Under the pieces are notes generated by a model. It had not been told where the DNA came from, ran no database searches, and saw nothing but the letters and a program-made list of their open reading frames with translations. A stretch of 64,000 bases of DNA, taken from contig CAWUHX010000509.1 of NCBI GenBank assembly GCA_963922205.1, positions 29,361 to 93,360 of the forward strand. The letters are read 5' to 3'. Both the position numbers and the translations under genes were made by a program. This stretch comes from Romanomermis culicivorax. Its lineage: Eukaryota > Nematoda > Enoplea > Mermithida > Mermithidae. The first letter of the stretch is position 1. The number at the start of each line of letters is the position of its first letter. Shown in pieces: positions 12,011-23,239 of this stretch.

Positions 12011-12199
12011 AATGCAAATTTTGTCAACCCCAAGTCCAATATCTGGGCCACAAGCTCGAAAGAAGTCAAATCATTTCTCGACTTACCCTCCTATTACCGC
12101 AGATTCATCCCCAGTTGCTCTCAAATCTCCACCCTACTTACTGCATTACTCAAGAAAAACTCCGAATTTTCGTGGTGCCCCGAACAACAGACTTCCTTT

Positions 12200-12660
12200 G
12201 ATAAACTCAAAGAGTTGCTCATTCATGCACCAGTCTTTCAACACCCGGATTTTAGCAAGCCCTTTAGTTTGCAAACTGACGCATCAAAGCTCTGAATTGG
12301 TGCAATTTTAAGCCAACTCGATAGCAAAGGTCTTGATCGGCCCATCACTTTTGAGAGCCCTACATTAAAACCCACACAACGTAACTACCCCATAACAGAA
12401 TTAGAAACCCTTGCAGTAGTCAAATTCATTAAACATTTTCGCTCCTATCTGTTCCAACAACATGTCATTGTCCACACAGACCATACTGCAGTCCAGGCAG
12501 TCCTGTGAAAAGAAAATCCCTCCCCTCAAATTGCCCATTGGGGACGAGTCCTCTCTGGCATTCAACTTGACATTCGGCCTAAGAAAAACATGGCTAACGG
12601 GAATGCAGATACCATCTCCCATTTCCCATCCCGCACAGCAAAACCATCTTTTGATATTGA
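12200..12660 (+). pseudogene. RNase H domain, broken
   Basis: The reading frame from about 12235 shows the RNase H motifs LQTDASK, ITELETLAVV and VHTDHTA in order, with in-frame TGA codons near 12295 and 12507. It sits directly after the RT as expected for a gypsy-type pol. Confidence 0.7.
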
Positions 12661-12787
12661 TCACCTTGAAACATGACCTGAGATATCTACTGTCAATACC
12701 ATCCTTGAAGCTGAAGCCTCCGAGCAGGAAGGAGAACAGAAAAATTTCACAGAACTCCAACCCACTGATCCAACTGTCAAGGCAATC

Positions 12788-13740
12788 TTGACCAAACTTA
12801 CCCATAAACATCCCCTTACAATGATCAAATTCGCAGTTTATCACAATATTCTATTTCCTATAATTGACAAGCAACCGAAACTATACATCCCAAAATCACA
12901 AATCCATGATCTAATTGCAGCTCACCATGACAGCAAGTTTACAGGCCATTGCATGGGGCTATTACCCCTAACTGAGGGAGGGAGTTGATTCATTGTCATA
13001 TTTATTGACTATTTGACCAAATATGTGGAGGCCTTCCCAAGCCCTGACATCACAGCCACCACCATTGCCCAGTTATTTGTAAACAAAATTGTTTGCCATC
13101 ATGGCTCTCCAAAAATCATCCACTGTGATCATGCATCAGATTTTGTTTCTGATCTTTTTACCTGAATCACCGACCTGTGCAATACCCAGAAAGTTCACAC
13201 AACTCCATATCACCCTATTGCCAATGAGGAAGTAAAACACTGTAACTAAACCCTCGCCATCCGTATCGGCATGTATATCAACTCCAAACATACTGATTGG
13301 GACACCTATTTACCCTTCGCTGTTTTTTCAATCACCATTCATAAAAATGATAGCACTTCCAACCCCCCAATTCGAATTACTTCATGGTTGACAGCCCAGT
13401 TTACCATCTGACACAGCATTAAATTTTCTGCCCACCTCCTATATGGTCGACCTTGATGACTACGCTCTCGGTGTCAAATCTCATTTTACTCAAGCCCTCT
13501 CCACTGTTCAGAAAAATTTACAAAAACCACAAACCCAATATACAGTTCAGTACAATAAACATGCCCATGATGTCCACTACCAGTCAGGTGATCTTATTTT
13601 ATAGAAAAATAATTCTTGCAAGCAAAGGCTTACCCCTAAATTTTAACCCCACCAAAATGGGCCCTATACAGTCACCAGCTTCCTATACCCTAATGTTACA
13701 CCCAAACATTCCCTCAAGAATACCACTTTTATGCTCCATG
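12788..13740 (+). pseudogene. Integrase, with internal deletion
   Basis: The N-terminal zinc-binding region starts (IAAHHDSKFTGH) but jumps directly to LPLTEGG and FIDYLTKY. The Cys pair of the HHCC finger and the first catalytic Asp of the DDE core are therefore missing. The second Asp (HCDHASDF, about 13120) and the Glu region (ANEEVKHCN, about 13226) remain, with in-frame TGA and TAA codons between. Remnants of the C-terminal domain extend to about 13740. This copy could not integrate DNA. Confidence 0.75.
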
Positions 13741-13851
13741 TAAATGAAACAACCCCTTTCTACCCCCAAGCAGCTTCTACCAAAATTACCCCGACCACTT
13801 CTCACCCTCAAACCCCTTGAATGAGGACGTTCAACTTCAGAAGGTAGGAAA

Positions 13852-14707
13852 TGTGATGTAGATGCTAGCGCATGGTTGTAAATTCAAAATGTACGCTATG
13901 CGTTATTTATTACTGCATATAAATTTATTATATAATTCATTGTCTCAAGGATGTCTGGATTTAACATGTTGACATTCCTATAAATTTATTTGAAGTGTTC
14001 TGTTTTGATCGACCCACACCTCAGTAGCCGTTATTGACCCAATTAAAGATGCTCCAATTAATTTGCACATTGGCACCTGGCCCCAGAATCCACATGAACA
14101 CACATATTCCGCAGCTATATTAATTCTCCCCAAAAATCGTAAATACACCTGCCCCGTAATAGAAAGTAGAAGCCCAACTCAGACACTGGTCTCAAGTGGA
14201 ACAGTAGTCACAGTTCATACAGAAGTATATATACACAAGAGTAATAAATACGGAAGCACATAGGCGTCCTTAAGTCTATCCTAAGCAAGGAATCAAGTGT
14301 AATAATAGCATGGAAAACATATGATACATAAAAAGCATTGAAGGTGTGGTTAAGTTAGCGTACAGTATACGAAAGCAGAAGAAGCAGGAAGTGACGATTG
14401 GTGGAAAGCAAATCCGGAAGCAGACCTCTCACGTACCAAGGGAGTGGCCAAAGCAGAAGCGGTATATAAAGCAGAGAGAAGCGTAAAATCGTCAGAATTG
14501 AATCCATGTTGTATTTTATTTTAATGTTTTTGTGAAGCAGAAGCCATTTATTTTGTTGTGCATCGACCTAAAGAATCCGTCAGCGAGTTGTTTATATTTG
14601 TGTAATATTATCCTATCACTAGTTTATTGTTTGCGTCGCCCTGGACCATAGAGAAGCACAGGCGTTTTTGGAGTCAAGTAAAAGTATAGATAAATCTGGG
14701 CGTTACA
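13852..14707 (+). repeat. 3' LTR (856 bp)
   Basis: Begins TGTGATGTAG directly after a purine run and ends GGGCGTTACA. From 13973 it is similar along its whole length to 6022-6761. A TATA-like GGTATATAAAG is at 14460-14470 and is conserved in the left copy at 6509-6519, so transcription may start shortly after. Confidence 0.75.
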
Positions 14708-15280
14708 CAAAGAGTAACAGACATAACGTTTGTTGATACTGCAGAATAGTTTATTTGTACTATGCTGCATTCATTTCAAAATGATCAATGCAGTGCTGAG
14801 AATTTTGACCTATGCAACTTTACTGGAAATTAGCATATCAACTTAAATGATCTTGGAATGATTGGAAAGAGTAATCATCAAGGGGTTCAGTACCATGAAA
14901 GACAAATTTATCGAATAGTGCCAATGAGTGGATGGTAGTTTGACCGTGACAATGCTGCATTTTTCATTTCCAAATGAATAATGTATAATTAAGCATTCAG
15001 TTAAGTAAATTTTTCTATAAATTGTTGATCTGCAAAATTGTCAATTATGATATGAAACTTTGCTAATTTTCCATTTCAAATTGTTGGATATCCAGGGTGT
15101 TTTTCTGCATGTACACACACATGATAGATAAAGAACCTGCACATAAAACTACAGTAACCACAATTGGGCTGCTCGATTTGTGTATATCACAATAATTTTT
15201 CAGTATGTATATTCAACAATAAAGGAACACACACCATACAAAGTAGCATAACTTTTGGCATAATAGGCTCACATCTATTA
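14708..15280. other. Non-coding stretch, nothing recognised
   Basis: AT-rich sequence after the 3' LTR. I see no gene, terminal repeat or tandem array in it. Confidence 0.4.
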
Positions 15281-15289
15281 ACCTTGTCA

Positions 15290-15525
15290 ACTCCCGACAT
15301 GGGCCACCAGCTGTTCTGCTTCTATTACTGCCACCACAAACAATCCACAAATGATTCACAAACACTTCGAGAAAGGGTCACAAACATCTTTCAAACACGG
15401 GACAAACAAAATTGCTTCAAACACTGTTTGTGCTGTTTGAGAATTGTTTGAGCAAAGTTTGTCCAATTGTTTGAGAAGTGTTTGAATCTCAAACACAAAT
15501 GCGGCATTGTTTGTGCCCTGGACTG
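15290..15525. mobile_element. MITE fragment rich in CAAACA/TGTTTG words
   Basis: The right end reads CCCTGGACTG followed by TA. Read inward this is CAGTCCAGGGCACAAA, which shares CAGTCCAG with the ends of the 16591-17663 MITE. The interior is packed with CAAACA and TGTTTG in both orientations. I could not find the matching left terminus, so the left border is a guess and the copy may be truncated. Confidence 0.45.
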
Positions 15526-15944
15526 TAAGTTTCTAAAGGGTCATTTATACTTGCCTTTTCCGCAGAACAGAACAGAATGCAATCAACGTAACGGAATAGA
15601 ACCGAAATTTCCGTTCTGTTCCGTTGGAGCTTGCCATCAGTTGTTCTCCGCAAAATCGCACTTATACTTTCTGATTGAAAGTGGAAATTGAAACTGAAAC
15701 AAAAATTGCGCAATTTTATTAATTTCAGTACACAAAAATTTTGCTTGCATTCGTCTTTAATTTTAATTTGAGATGGAAATATCAACAACCCCGCAAAAAA
15801 ATTGGATTTCATTTTGGGGCTGGTTTTTCTGACCATTGTTTTTCCCCAAATCTTGCTTTTGAGGGGAAAAATTTGGAAAAAAGTAAAGAAATTTTGGCCC
15901 TAGGATCAGACACACACTGCAAGAATTTTTCATGGGTGTCCTCG

Positions 15945-16140
15945 GACTTTTCATCAAGGGGGCAGAAGGGATGGGTGAGCAAGGAAACAAAAAAACGTTC
16001 TGCAAGCATGTTTTTTCTACAAAATATGCATAAAAATTATCAAAAAAGCCATGTTGGAAAATGTTCAGGCAGGGGTGTTTTTTTCAGGACAGATGGGGCC
16101 CCCAGCCTCGGGTAGGGGAGTATACTCCCCTATCCGTACT
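15945..16140. repeat. Dispersed repeat, second copy at about 60600-60790
   Basis: GGGTGAGCAA..AACAAAAAAA, GTTCTGCAAGC and ACAAAATATGCA followed by a C-rich end are shared in order and spacing with 60600-60790. Non-coding. Confidence 0.6.
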
Positions 16141-16264
16141 AACGTATTTTACCCCCCCCCCACCAATTTTTTCTCATTTTTGCTTGTTTTTACCCAGTTT
16201 TTAGGCATAGACTTTTATTAACACGATGATAACCAATGTTACATATGTTGTATGCATATGTAGG

Positions 16265-18131
16265 TTATTGAAAAGGCATGAACATGGCAATAAGATTTAA
16301 AATGCAATCAAAAGGACATTCGTTTGACGTATAATGCCACATGAGTTCGGATATAATATAGGAGTCAAGCATTTTGCAAGACATACCACACTGACGTTTA
16401 TTTCTAACCTTAGCAGAATGCCACATGCATTCCACATTCTGCGAATGCGCACCAGAATCAGGATTGACAAAATTATACCAATGATTTAGGGTCATATGAG
16501 TAAAACCCAAATTTTGAATTTTGTTGTACCCCTTCCACTTATCAGACATAATAATCGAACCCAGATGAATTTTTTTGCCAATGATAGGTACAGTCCAGAT
16601 CACAAGTAACGTGTGTTTTTGCTTGTGGGGTGCTTGTCACAAGCACCAATTTGGCAAGCTCTTGGCAAGCAGTCCACAAGTGAAGCACTTGTGGATTGCT
16701 TGTGGAACGCTTGTGGGTAGCTTGTCCAAGCACTTGTGAGTCGCTTGTCGAGTGCTTGTAGGTTGCTTGCCAAGTGCTTGTGACCTGCTTGCCAAGCACT
16801 TGTGAATCGCTTGCCAAGCGCTTGTGAATCGCTTGCCAAGTGCTTGTGAGTCGCTTGCCAAGCACTTGCAGCTGTGAGTGTGAATGTCAGTTGGAATATA
16901 TTCATGAAGGCAATTATTTATTAGAAGTCTGTCGGTGTACTTTGAGGATGTTCATAACATGCGGCTTTTCTAAAGCTTTTTTCGGAGAGAAAAATGTATC
17001 ATAGGTTTTTCAAAATATGCTCCCTGCTGTACATGCATAAAAACGGAAAAAAGTAAACTTTTTCTTAAAATTTTCTTAATAATTAATTACAGTGAAAAAG
17101 CAAGTGCTATTTTATATTTTTGAAACTGTCAGCTAAAATAAATTGGACTAAAAATTTGTGAGGATGCCCAAACAGCCTGTAACAATTCTTTTTGAAAAAA
17201 TTCCACCAGACAAGCTCTGCCAAAAATTTTGACTACATTGCTGTTGTCATTTTTCCGATTTATAAGCATTTCATGAAAGCCTTACTGTAGCAGACCGATT
17301 GTTTCATATCATCAACATATTTCACGTCTACAGTAATCCATTTCGATGTATCTCTTCTGAGGAATTCTTCTGTCGGAAAAGACAAAGGCGTCCCTAAACG
17401 TGAAGAATAAGGTCATAAAAGAGTGTCTGTTGTGCATTGCTTGTGAAACACTTGCGGATTACTTCTCCAATGCTTGTAGAGTGCTTGTGACCTGCTTGTG
17501 AAATGCTTGTGGATTGCTTGCACAAGCACTTGTGGGTTGCTTGGCAAGTGCTTGTGAGTTGCTTGTGGCAAGCAACAAAATGACAAGCAATCCACAAGCA
17601 CTTGGCAAGCACGTCGCTTGCCAAGCGCTTGTGGACATGCCACGTTACTTATGATCTAGACTGTAGCAACGTGGCGGGGCTACGATTGGGAACAGCTAGC
17701 AAAAAACATGCCTTCGTTTCCCTACATATACCGCCAAACACCCACTGCTGAGGAAGCATGGGACCGGTGTGATTTTTTCGTTTGGCAAACAATGTTTCGT
17801 CGATTTCTACTGTCATCCCCACGCCTCTTATAGGTTCCGTGTTTTGCTCCATGCGCCATTGACATACCTCACGCATATAGTTAGCCCAGTCAATTGCCGC
17901 ATGTTCACTCAAACCAAGCTCTTCCTCACAAGACTTCACAGATGACATTTCTTTTGACCAACAGTAGATGAAAAAAAGTGCCTGATGGAATGGTATTCTT
18001 GAACATAGAATGAAATGACAAATTTTGCAATAGAAGTGGCCAAGGTATAGTACGTAAGTACCCCCTATCTCCTCTATGTGCATATGGCAAGGATATGGAA
18101 CAGATGCATTGGCAAATTTTAGGGTGTCCAA
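16265..18131 (-). pseudogene. IS1595/ISXO2-type (Merlin-like) DDE transposase, split by a MITE
   Basis: The N-terminal part (18131-17666) has a probable Cys zinc-ribbon region (CHM..., C-K-I-C), a helical region (GLSEHAAIDWANYMREVC) and the first catalytic Asp in VEIDETLF, then WVFGGICR. The C-terminal part (16590-16265) carries SDKWKGY (second Asp) and HSQNVECMW (third acidic/binding site). Between them lies the 16591-17663 MITE. The frame is continuous across the site when the MITE and one TA copy are discounted, so the gene was open when hit. Known relatives are Merlin DNA transposons of animals. The N-terminus upstream of 18131 is unclear (another frame continues to 18177), and I could not see the element's terminal repeats. 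Confidence 0.8.
16591..17663. mobile_element. TA-flanked MITE (Tc1/mariner-type ends) with iterated CAAGYRCTTG words
   Basis: The left end is CAGTCCAGATCACAAGTAAC (16591 on), and the right end read inward is CAGTCTAGATCATAAGTAAC (17663 backwards), with 2 mismatches. It is flanked by TA at 16589-16590 and 17664-17665, the target duplication of the Tc1/mariner superfamily. Both internal flanks consist largely of the words CAAGCGCTTG, CAAGTGCTTG and CAAGCACTTG plus GCTTGTG repeats. The centre is AT-rich and has no gene. The open frames across the word arrays are repeat-derived and not genes. Confidence 0.88.
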
Positions 18132-18339
18132 ATTTCAAAATTTTCTTTAAATACATCAACTTTCTAAACTGCTTCATAGAAGTAGTTGTCAGAAACTTGT
18201 ACTCGTAGCTTTTCTAAATTTCAAGGACAACAGAAATTTTTGAACAGAAAATTTGAATCTAATTCTTGAAGTAAATTTCTAGAAAATACATTTTCAAGCT
18301 TCACCGCACTATTTTTTTTCTTCCCCATTTTCCCCCCAT

Positions 18340-18740
18340 TCTCCCCAAGTCATTTTTTGCATGAAAATGCTCATATACACTTTATTCAAGTGTTTTTGAG
18401 CTTTTTAGAACATTCTGATATTTTTAGAGATATTAACTCATTAAAATTGAAGAGAAATTAAAATTTTCGAGTTTAAAGTCTACACATTGTGTAACAAATT
18501 TTATAGCAGACTATCCAATAGCATAGTGACTTTTAATTAGATAGGAAATCGGCTGTTTAGGTACTACAATGAGAAGTCAGAAGCTAAAGGACATGTTATG
18601 TTTCTGGTGCACGGCGCCAGAAAATTTTTTGGGCGTTAACATTCTGCGGTGCTGGTAAATCGATTTTCCCAACACTTACATATTCCAAGAATTAGATTCG
18701 AAATTTTTGTTCAAAAATGTTAATTTTTAGGAATTCATCT
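18340..18740. repeat. Dispersed repeat copy (CAAGTGTTTTTGAGC family)
   Basis: Shares ordered blocks with 23240-23540 and partly with 49610-50000: TTATTCAAGTGTTTTTGAG, AAATTTTCGAGTTT and ACATTCTGCGRTGCTRG. Non-coding. Confidence 0.6.
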
Positions 18741-18798
18741 TTTGAAAAATTTTTAAATCAGTTATTTATTCGTGAACTTTCAAAAATTTGACTGAAAA

Positions 18799-19207
18799 CA
18801 GTGTTTTTTGGTACTCGTTGCATTTGTACTGGTACAAACAACCTCTCAAAAACTGTTTGGACTCCAAAATTTGCGAAAAATTTCTAAAAAGAGCATTCAT
18901 TGTTATGCAATGCAACAAACATGCCGTGAAATACGTTGGCTATTTTCACAAGACACATAGGAAGGCTACCAATTCAGACACATAAAACACTTGATCATGA
19001 GACACAGAATATGCACTAGTGAAATACTCCACAAAAAGCTTTTATTATAACAAACAAGTCCATTATTGATACTGAATACTGATGGCTGTTGAAAGACACA
19101 AAATTTTTTTGTCCTAAAATTTTTGTTTGTACCAGTACAAACGAAGGCAAAATTTTTGTTTGTACTCTAGACCATTTCGTTTGTAAACTACAAACAAAAA
19201 AACACTG
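18799..19207. mobile_element. hAT-type MITE with 8-bp target duplication
   Basis: The ends are inverted (CAGTGTTTTTTGG at left, CAGTGTTTTTTTG from the right). Flanks ACTGAAAA (18791-18798) and ACCGAAAA (19208-19215) match at 7 of 8 bases, the target-site size of hAT transposons. Internal word TTTGTACTGGTACAAA and its inverse recur. Confidence 0.75.
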
Positions 19208-19215
19208 ACCGAAAA

Positions 19216-20060
19216 GCAAAAATACTTTCATTAAGCTTACAAATTTAATTTATGTTAAGAGGGAAACAATTGCTTCGAAAAGTTTAGAAAGTTGATGCGT
19301 TGATCTTCCTCAAAAAATGTGTCGATGGAAAAGTGCAGATCTTCATTAAATATAAAGATGAAATAACCAATTAAAACATGAGGTAACATTTTTAGGGTGA
19401 TAAAAACTATTAAAGATCAAATGTTAAGTGAAGGTAGACATGCTAAAAGCCGCGCCTGAGCTAGGTTGAATAATATGATTATTGAAGTTATAACTGGCGC
19501 GAAGCGTCGTAAATTCCGAGATTCGGACCCACCAAAATGCATCTTTTGTATCGGATCCCCAAATTTTTTCTTTTTCCGCATTTTCCGAAAATTTTCAACG
19601 TTTCCAACAACAATTATAATATGGCCTGAGTTCTGCATTTGTGGTATATACGCAAACATTCTGGTGTTTTCGTAGTGACTAAATTGCAAAAATGAGGAAA
19701 ATACTAGTCTGGTAAGCCACATTGAGTTGTGAACAACAGATGGGTATTCAACAATAATTGAAAGCATATTAATGATAGATTTTCTATGAATTGAACTGCC
19801 GTTAACATTTCTGTGATCCATGTTAAGAATATCGAAATCAATTCATTTCTTGTTTCTGAACGCCGGAACAAATTTTGGGAGTCTGGAAAATGAGTTTTTG
19901 CAACATCTGAATGTAAATTTAAATCCGACTTATAGATTGTAAATAGCTTCTCATTTCGCTGAAAAAATTTTCGAACTTTTATGTTCTAAAACGCTGGAAA
20001 ATGAATCTATGCAACAGACATTGCTGAATAGGAGCTTCAAACAAACCTGTAAGAAGTCCC
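19216..20060. other. Non-coding stretch with fragments of dispersed repeats
   Basis: No gene. Contains GGCGCGAAGCGTCG near 19495, resembling the GCGAAGCGCCG block at 22654 and 34060. Otherwise AT-rich. Confidence 0.4.
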
Positions 20061-20061
20061 A

Positions 20062-20160
20062 CCAGTTGGGGGAGGGTTAAACTCAAAAATTTGGGGGGGG
20101 GGTTCCAAAACTTTCAAGTTTTTTCGAGGTTTTTGGGAAAAAGTAGCTACTTTTCTGCAA
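20062..20160. repeat. G-rich dispersed repeat fragment (ACCAGTTGGGGGAGGG family)
   Basis: CCAGTTGGGGGAGGGT and a following long G run match 35205-35290; related G-rich copies are at 27100-27405, 34310-34540 and 34850-35010. Confidence 0.6.
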
Positions 20161-20197
20161 ATAAGAATAAGAAATGGGATATTTCAATAGATAGAAA

Positions 20198-21131
20198 AGC
20201 CGTAGGCATACTTAGCCGCAACGGGCGAAAAAGTCTGCGGCTCGCACACTTTTTTGCGGTTTTCAAAAATTGCGACCCGCAAGTCACCCGCAAAACCGCA
20301 ATACGATTGCGGTTGGCAACCCGCAACCGCATTGCGGTTTAGTGCGGTTTATCGACCCGCAAAGAGTTCTCGAGTGGAGTACTTTTTGCGGTTCTGGCAG
20401 CCGCACTTGATACAGTATATGGCGTTTCGCGCTGAATAACACTGAATACCTGATCTTTATCAACTAGAAAACTCAATTATTTCCAGAATTTGCTTTGTCC
20501 AGTGTTTTTTTTTCTGCAAAGGAATCTTTTGAGGAGAAAAATTCGGGAACAAAGAATAAAATTTATGCAAGGTTCTCATTGTCGAAAAAATTTTCGGGAA
20601 TCGGAAACTGAAAAGATGTATTTTGGTGAACACTGTTTTTCCCGCCGGCTTTTTCGTCAAATGGCGATAGGGGTAAAAAATTTTTCCCCAATTTTCTAAA
20701 GTCTTTTTTCGCTTAAAAATGCTCATAGACGGTTTATTTTAGTGTTTTTAAGCTTTTAAAACATGATGTTTTTAGAGCGGTTGATTTTTTCCACATGAGA
20801 ACCGGACCCAAAATTTTTTTTCTCATTTTCCAAAAATTTTCCCCATTTTTAAAAACGCTTGTAATGTGCCTACCTACGGATGCTTTTCCATGCAATTAGG
20901 AGCATACCCAAGCATTTTGACGCTTTTGGATTCGGAAACCTACAACCTTGCATCTCTTAAGTAATTTCCGGTTCGAAATTGCGGTTAACTATGCTTACAA
21001 TTGCGGTTTTCCGGTTCCGCATTTTTGCGGAACCGCGGGAAAGTATGCCATTGTGAGAGCCGCAACCGACCCGCAATTGCGGGTCGCAAAATTTGCGGCC
21101 GCAAAAAAACCGGTCAAGTATGCCTACGGCT
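20198..21131. mobile_element. MITE with 16-bp perfect terminal inverted repeats and CCGCAA/TTGCGG words
   Basis: AGCCGTAGGCATACTT at 20198-20213 is exactly inverted at 21116-21131. Both subterminal regions are dense in TTGCGG/CCGCAA words, including the 18-bp palindrome GACCCGCAATTGCGGGTC at 21068-21085. The centre is AT-rich, with no gene. The target duplication is not clear. The superfamily is not assigned. Confidence 0.8.
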
Positions 21132-22179
21132 AAACTGTTGAACGTTAATTTCTACGGCCGCATCTGATAGAAAACAACAACTATCATACATACGCATACC
21201 AGCGCATGGCGCCGGAAAATTTTTACCGAAAATGAAAATCTTGCCGAAAGCTTTTTCCTCATATTGTTTTTTCCTTAGAACATAGAAAAACCGTGATTGC
21301 GACGGAAAATTGCGTATGAGAACAAGAAAAGTGTTTCCGGCTCGTTAAATTTGCCAAAAAAAATTTTACAGCATCAAAATAGATGCGAAATTCGCTCAAA
21401 TATCGAAAATAAAAATTGAATTTTTCCGTCGGAGTACGCGTGCAGATGGAGCATCCGAACCGAAATTTTTTTGCACGACGCAATCGAAATGCTTCGGTTC
21501 GGTCCCCTTCGGTTGACTTCACTTAAGGCGGAATGTCACTTCACGCTTCCCGCGTCACGCTGCAGTTAAAAGAAAAAATGGACCAATCAAAATCGAGCGT
21601 GAACCGCTCGCCCGCTTCCGAAGTGACATATACCAAGCGGGCAGACCGCGAGCGGTGTCGCGCGTGATGACCGAAATCCCCGCTAGCAATCCTACTGTAG
21701 TTTTTCAGGCGCCCGCTAGTTTAGAAATTTTTCTATCCTAGCGGGCACCGCTTGCACCGCATTGTTAATTTTAAACCATTTTCATCGTGGTTTTTTGCAA
21801 AATTATTGTTCATTCGGCGATTTTAATCGAATTTATTGCTAAAATAAATCTTCCCAACGAGTTTAAATTAACAATTCGTAAAAAAGTGCAGAATTTCTTA
21901 AATTCCGATTTTTTTTCAATTTTTAACCAATTTTTGTGCTTGGCTACTATTTCTTTCAGGGTTTTTTCGCGCTGAGCAACCAAATTTTTCCTGAGAGCCA
22001 GTGTTGTTTTTTTCCCGCCGGCTTTTTCGCAACTGGGGAAGAGGGCGGTGTTTTTTTAGCACGGACAATTGTGCCAATTGGCACAAGAGGCCAAGAAAAT
22101 TTAAGTCAATGGCAAAAAAAAATTTCTCTGAAAACTGCGAAAAGGTTTCGGGCCAAAAGTGTAATAAAAATTTTACGCA
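21132..22179. other. Non-coding repeat mosaic
   Basis: No gene seen. Around 21470-21780 there are GC-rich inverted words (CACTTCACGC / GCGTGAACCGCTCGC / GCCCGCTAG) suggesting another small element whose ends I cannot set. An 18-bp palindrome TTGTGCCAATTGGCACAA is at 22069-22086. Confidence 0.4.
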
Positions 22180-22800
22180 TCAATTTTTTTGTAGAAATCG
22201 TTCTCAACTAGCTATGTCAGTCAGATAAGAAAAAACTATGCAAAGAAATGATTCACTACGAGCCAAATGGAATGCTGAGAAAATTTAAATGACTAGAATT
22301 TTTCAGGAAGTTCACATTTTAATTCAATTTTCGACTACGAATATTTATAAAAACAACTATGTAAAGACACTAGAGAAAATAAGGTCGAGAATTGTCTACT
22401 TTTCGGTCGAAACATCGTTCCAACGATATTGATTTTTCTATTTGAATCGATCCAACTCAAAAAGTGAATTTCAGTTTTAGATCCCAATACGACTAGTCCC
22501 TAATGAACAGAGAATATTCAGAATTTTTTTTATCCATCAGTCATTGACAGCCTATAAAGTTTGCTGCGACGATACCACCACAGTGCTTGATGAGAACTCG
22601 TTCACGTTCGGGTCAAGTATTAATTAATTATTATATTCATTGACCCAGCGTGAAGCGCCGAAAATTTTTTGCATTTTCAGTCTCTACAACGTCTAGAAAT
22701 CGAGGAAATTTAGTGTTTGACTAGCCAGAAATGTTGTGCCAATTGGCACAAATGCTCAACATTCATTGTGAAATTCCAATTTTTTTGTGTGAAAAACCTT
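22180..22800. repeat. Dispersed repeat, uninterrupted copy
   Basis: Matches 23540-24007 followed by 34018-34240 in order: GTCAGTSAGATAAGAAAAAAC, TTCAATTTTCGACTACGAATAT, CAGCCTATAAAGTTTGCTG, then ATTATTATATTCATTGAC, GAAGCGCCGAAAA and TTGTGCCAATTGGCACAA (22734-22751). It serves as a paralogous empty site for the CACTA element. Confidence 0.75.
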
Positions 22801-22817
22801 TTTTGCCACCAAAAATA

Positions 22818-23212
22818 CACTACCAGGCGAAAGTAACCCTCAAAAATTCGCGTCCGGGACGCGTCCGGAATGCGTCTTTTTCGGCAGCACAAAGAAAACT
22901 TTCATCTTTCTTAGTAATTGACATTCATGCAACAACTGTCAATCATAGTTCTTTCATAATGTGTAGTGGATATGCACTTTGTTTTGACCTACAGTATGAC
23001 AACAGTTGACCTTTCGTTTATATCTGATAAATAATGTGTGCTTTATATAGAGAGGTAAGAAGGAAGCCTCAGCAAAATTCTTTGGCTTTGTGTGACACAA
23101 GCACATGGCCTGTCAATTTTATTGTCGGTATGGTGTGCTTTTTGCGTCCTGGGTGCATCCGGGACGCGTCCTGGACGCAACCGGCATGGACGGTTAGTTT
23201 CGCCTGGTAGTG
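22818..23212. mobile_element. TA-flanked MITE with GGACGCGTCC words
   Basis: Terminal inverted repeats CACTACCAGGCGAAAGTAAC at left and CACTACCAGGCGAAACTAAC from the right (1 mismatch), flanked by TA at 22816-22817 and 23213-23214. GGACGCGTCC palindromes lie near both ends. Non-coding; by its TA target probably mobilised by a Tc1/mariner/pogo-like transposase. Confidence 0.85.
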
Positions 23213-23239
23213 TATACTGGAAAGGGTCAAATTTTTTTT

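Larger units (their letters stand above)
6022..14707 (+). mobile_element. Decayed Ty3/gypsy-like LTR element with order gag - glycoprotein-like - protease - RT - RNase H - integrase
   Basis: Two related terminal sequences (6022-6761 and 13852-14707) flank a plus-strand retroelement about 8.7 kb long. In order it holds a capsid-like Gag (7163 on), a zinc-knuckle array (7915-8160), a signal-peptide-like start and cysteine-rich ectodomain (8701-10240), a transmembrane anchor (10249-10323), an aspartic protease (DTGA at 10639), reverse transcriptase, RNase H and integrase. The pol order PR-RT-RH-IN marks a Ty3/gypsy-type or retrovirus-type element. It is broken by many stops and frameshifts, an altered RT active site and a deletion in integrase, so it is a fossil. 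The sequence AGAAGGTAGGAAA just before the right LTR (13839-13851) could be the polypurine tract. Confidence 0.8.

Noticed and set aside
16542..16905. Three overlapping Ser/Thr/Lys/His-rich minus-strand ORFs
   Set aside because: They are translations of the CAAGYRCTTG word array of the MITE in several frames.
17394..17643. Minus-strand ORFs rich in SQATHKHL-like units
   Set aside because: Same repeat array at the right side of the MITE; repeat-derived and not a gene.
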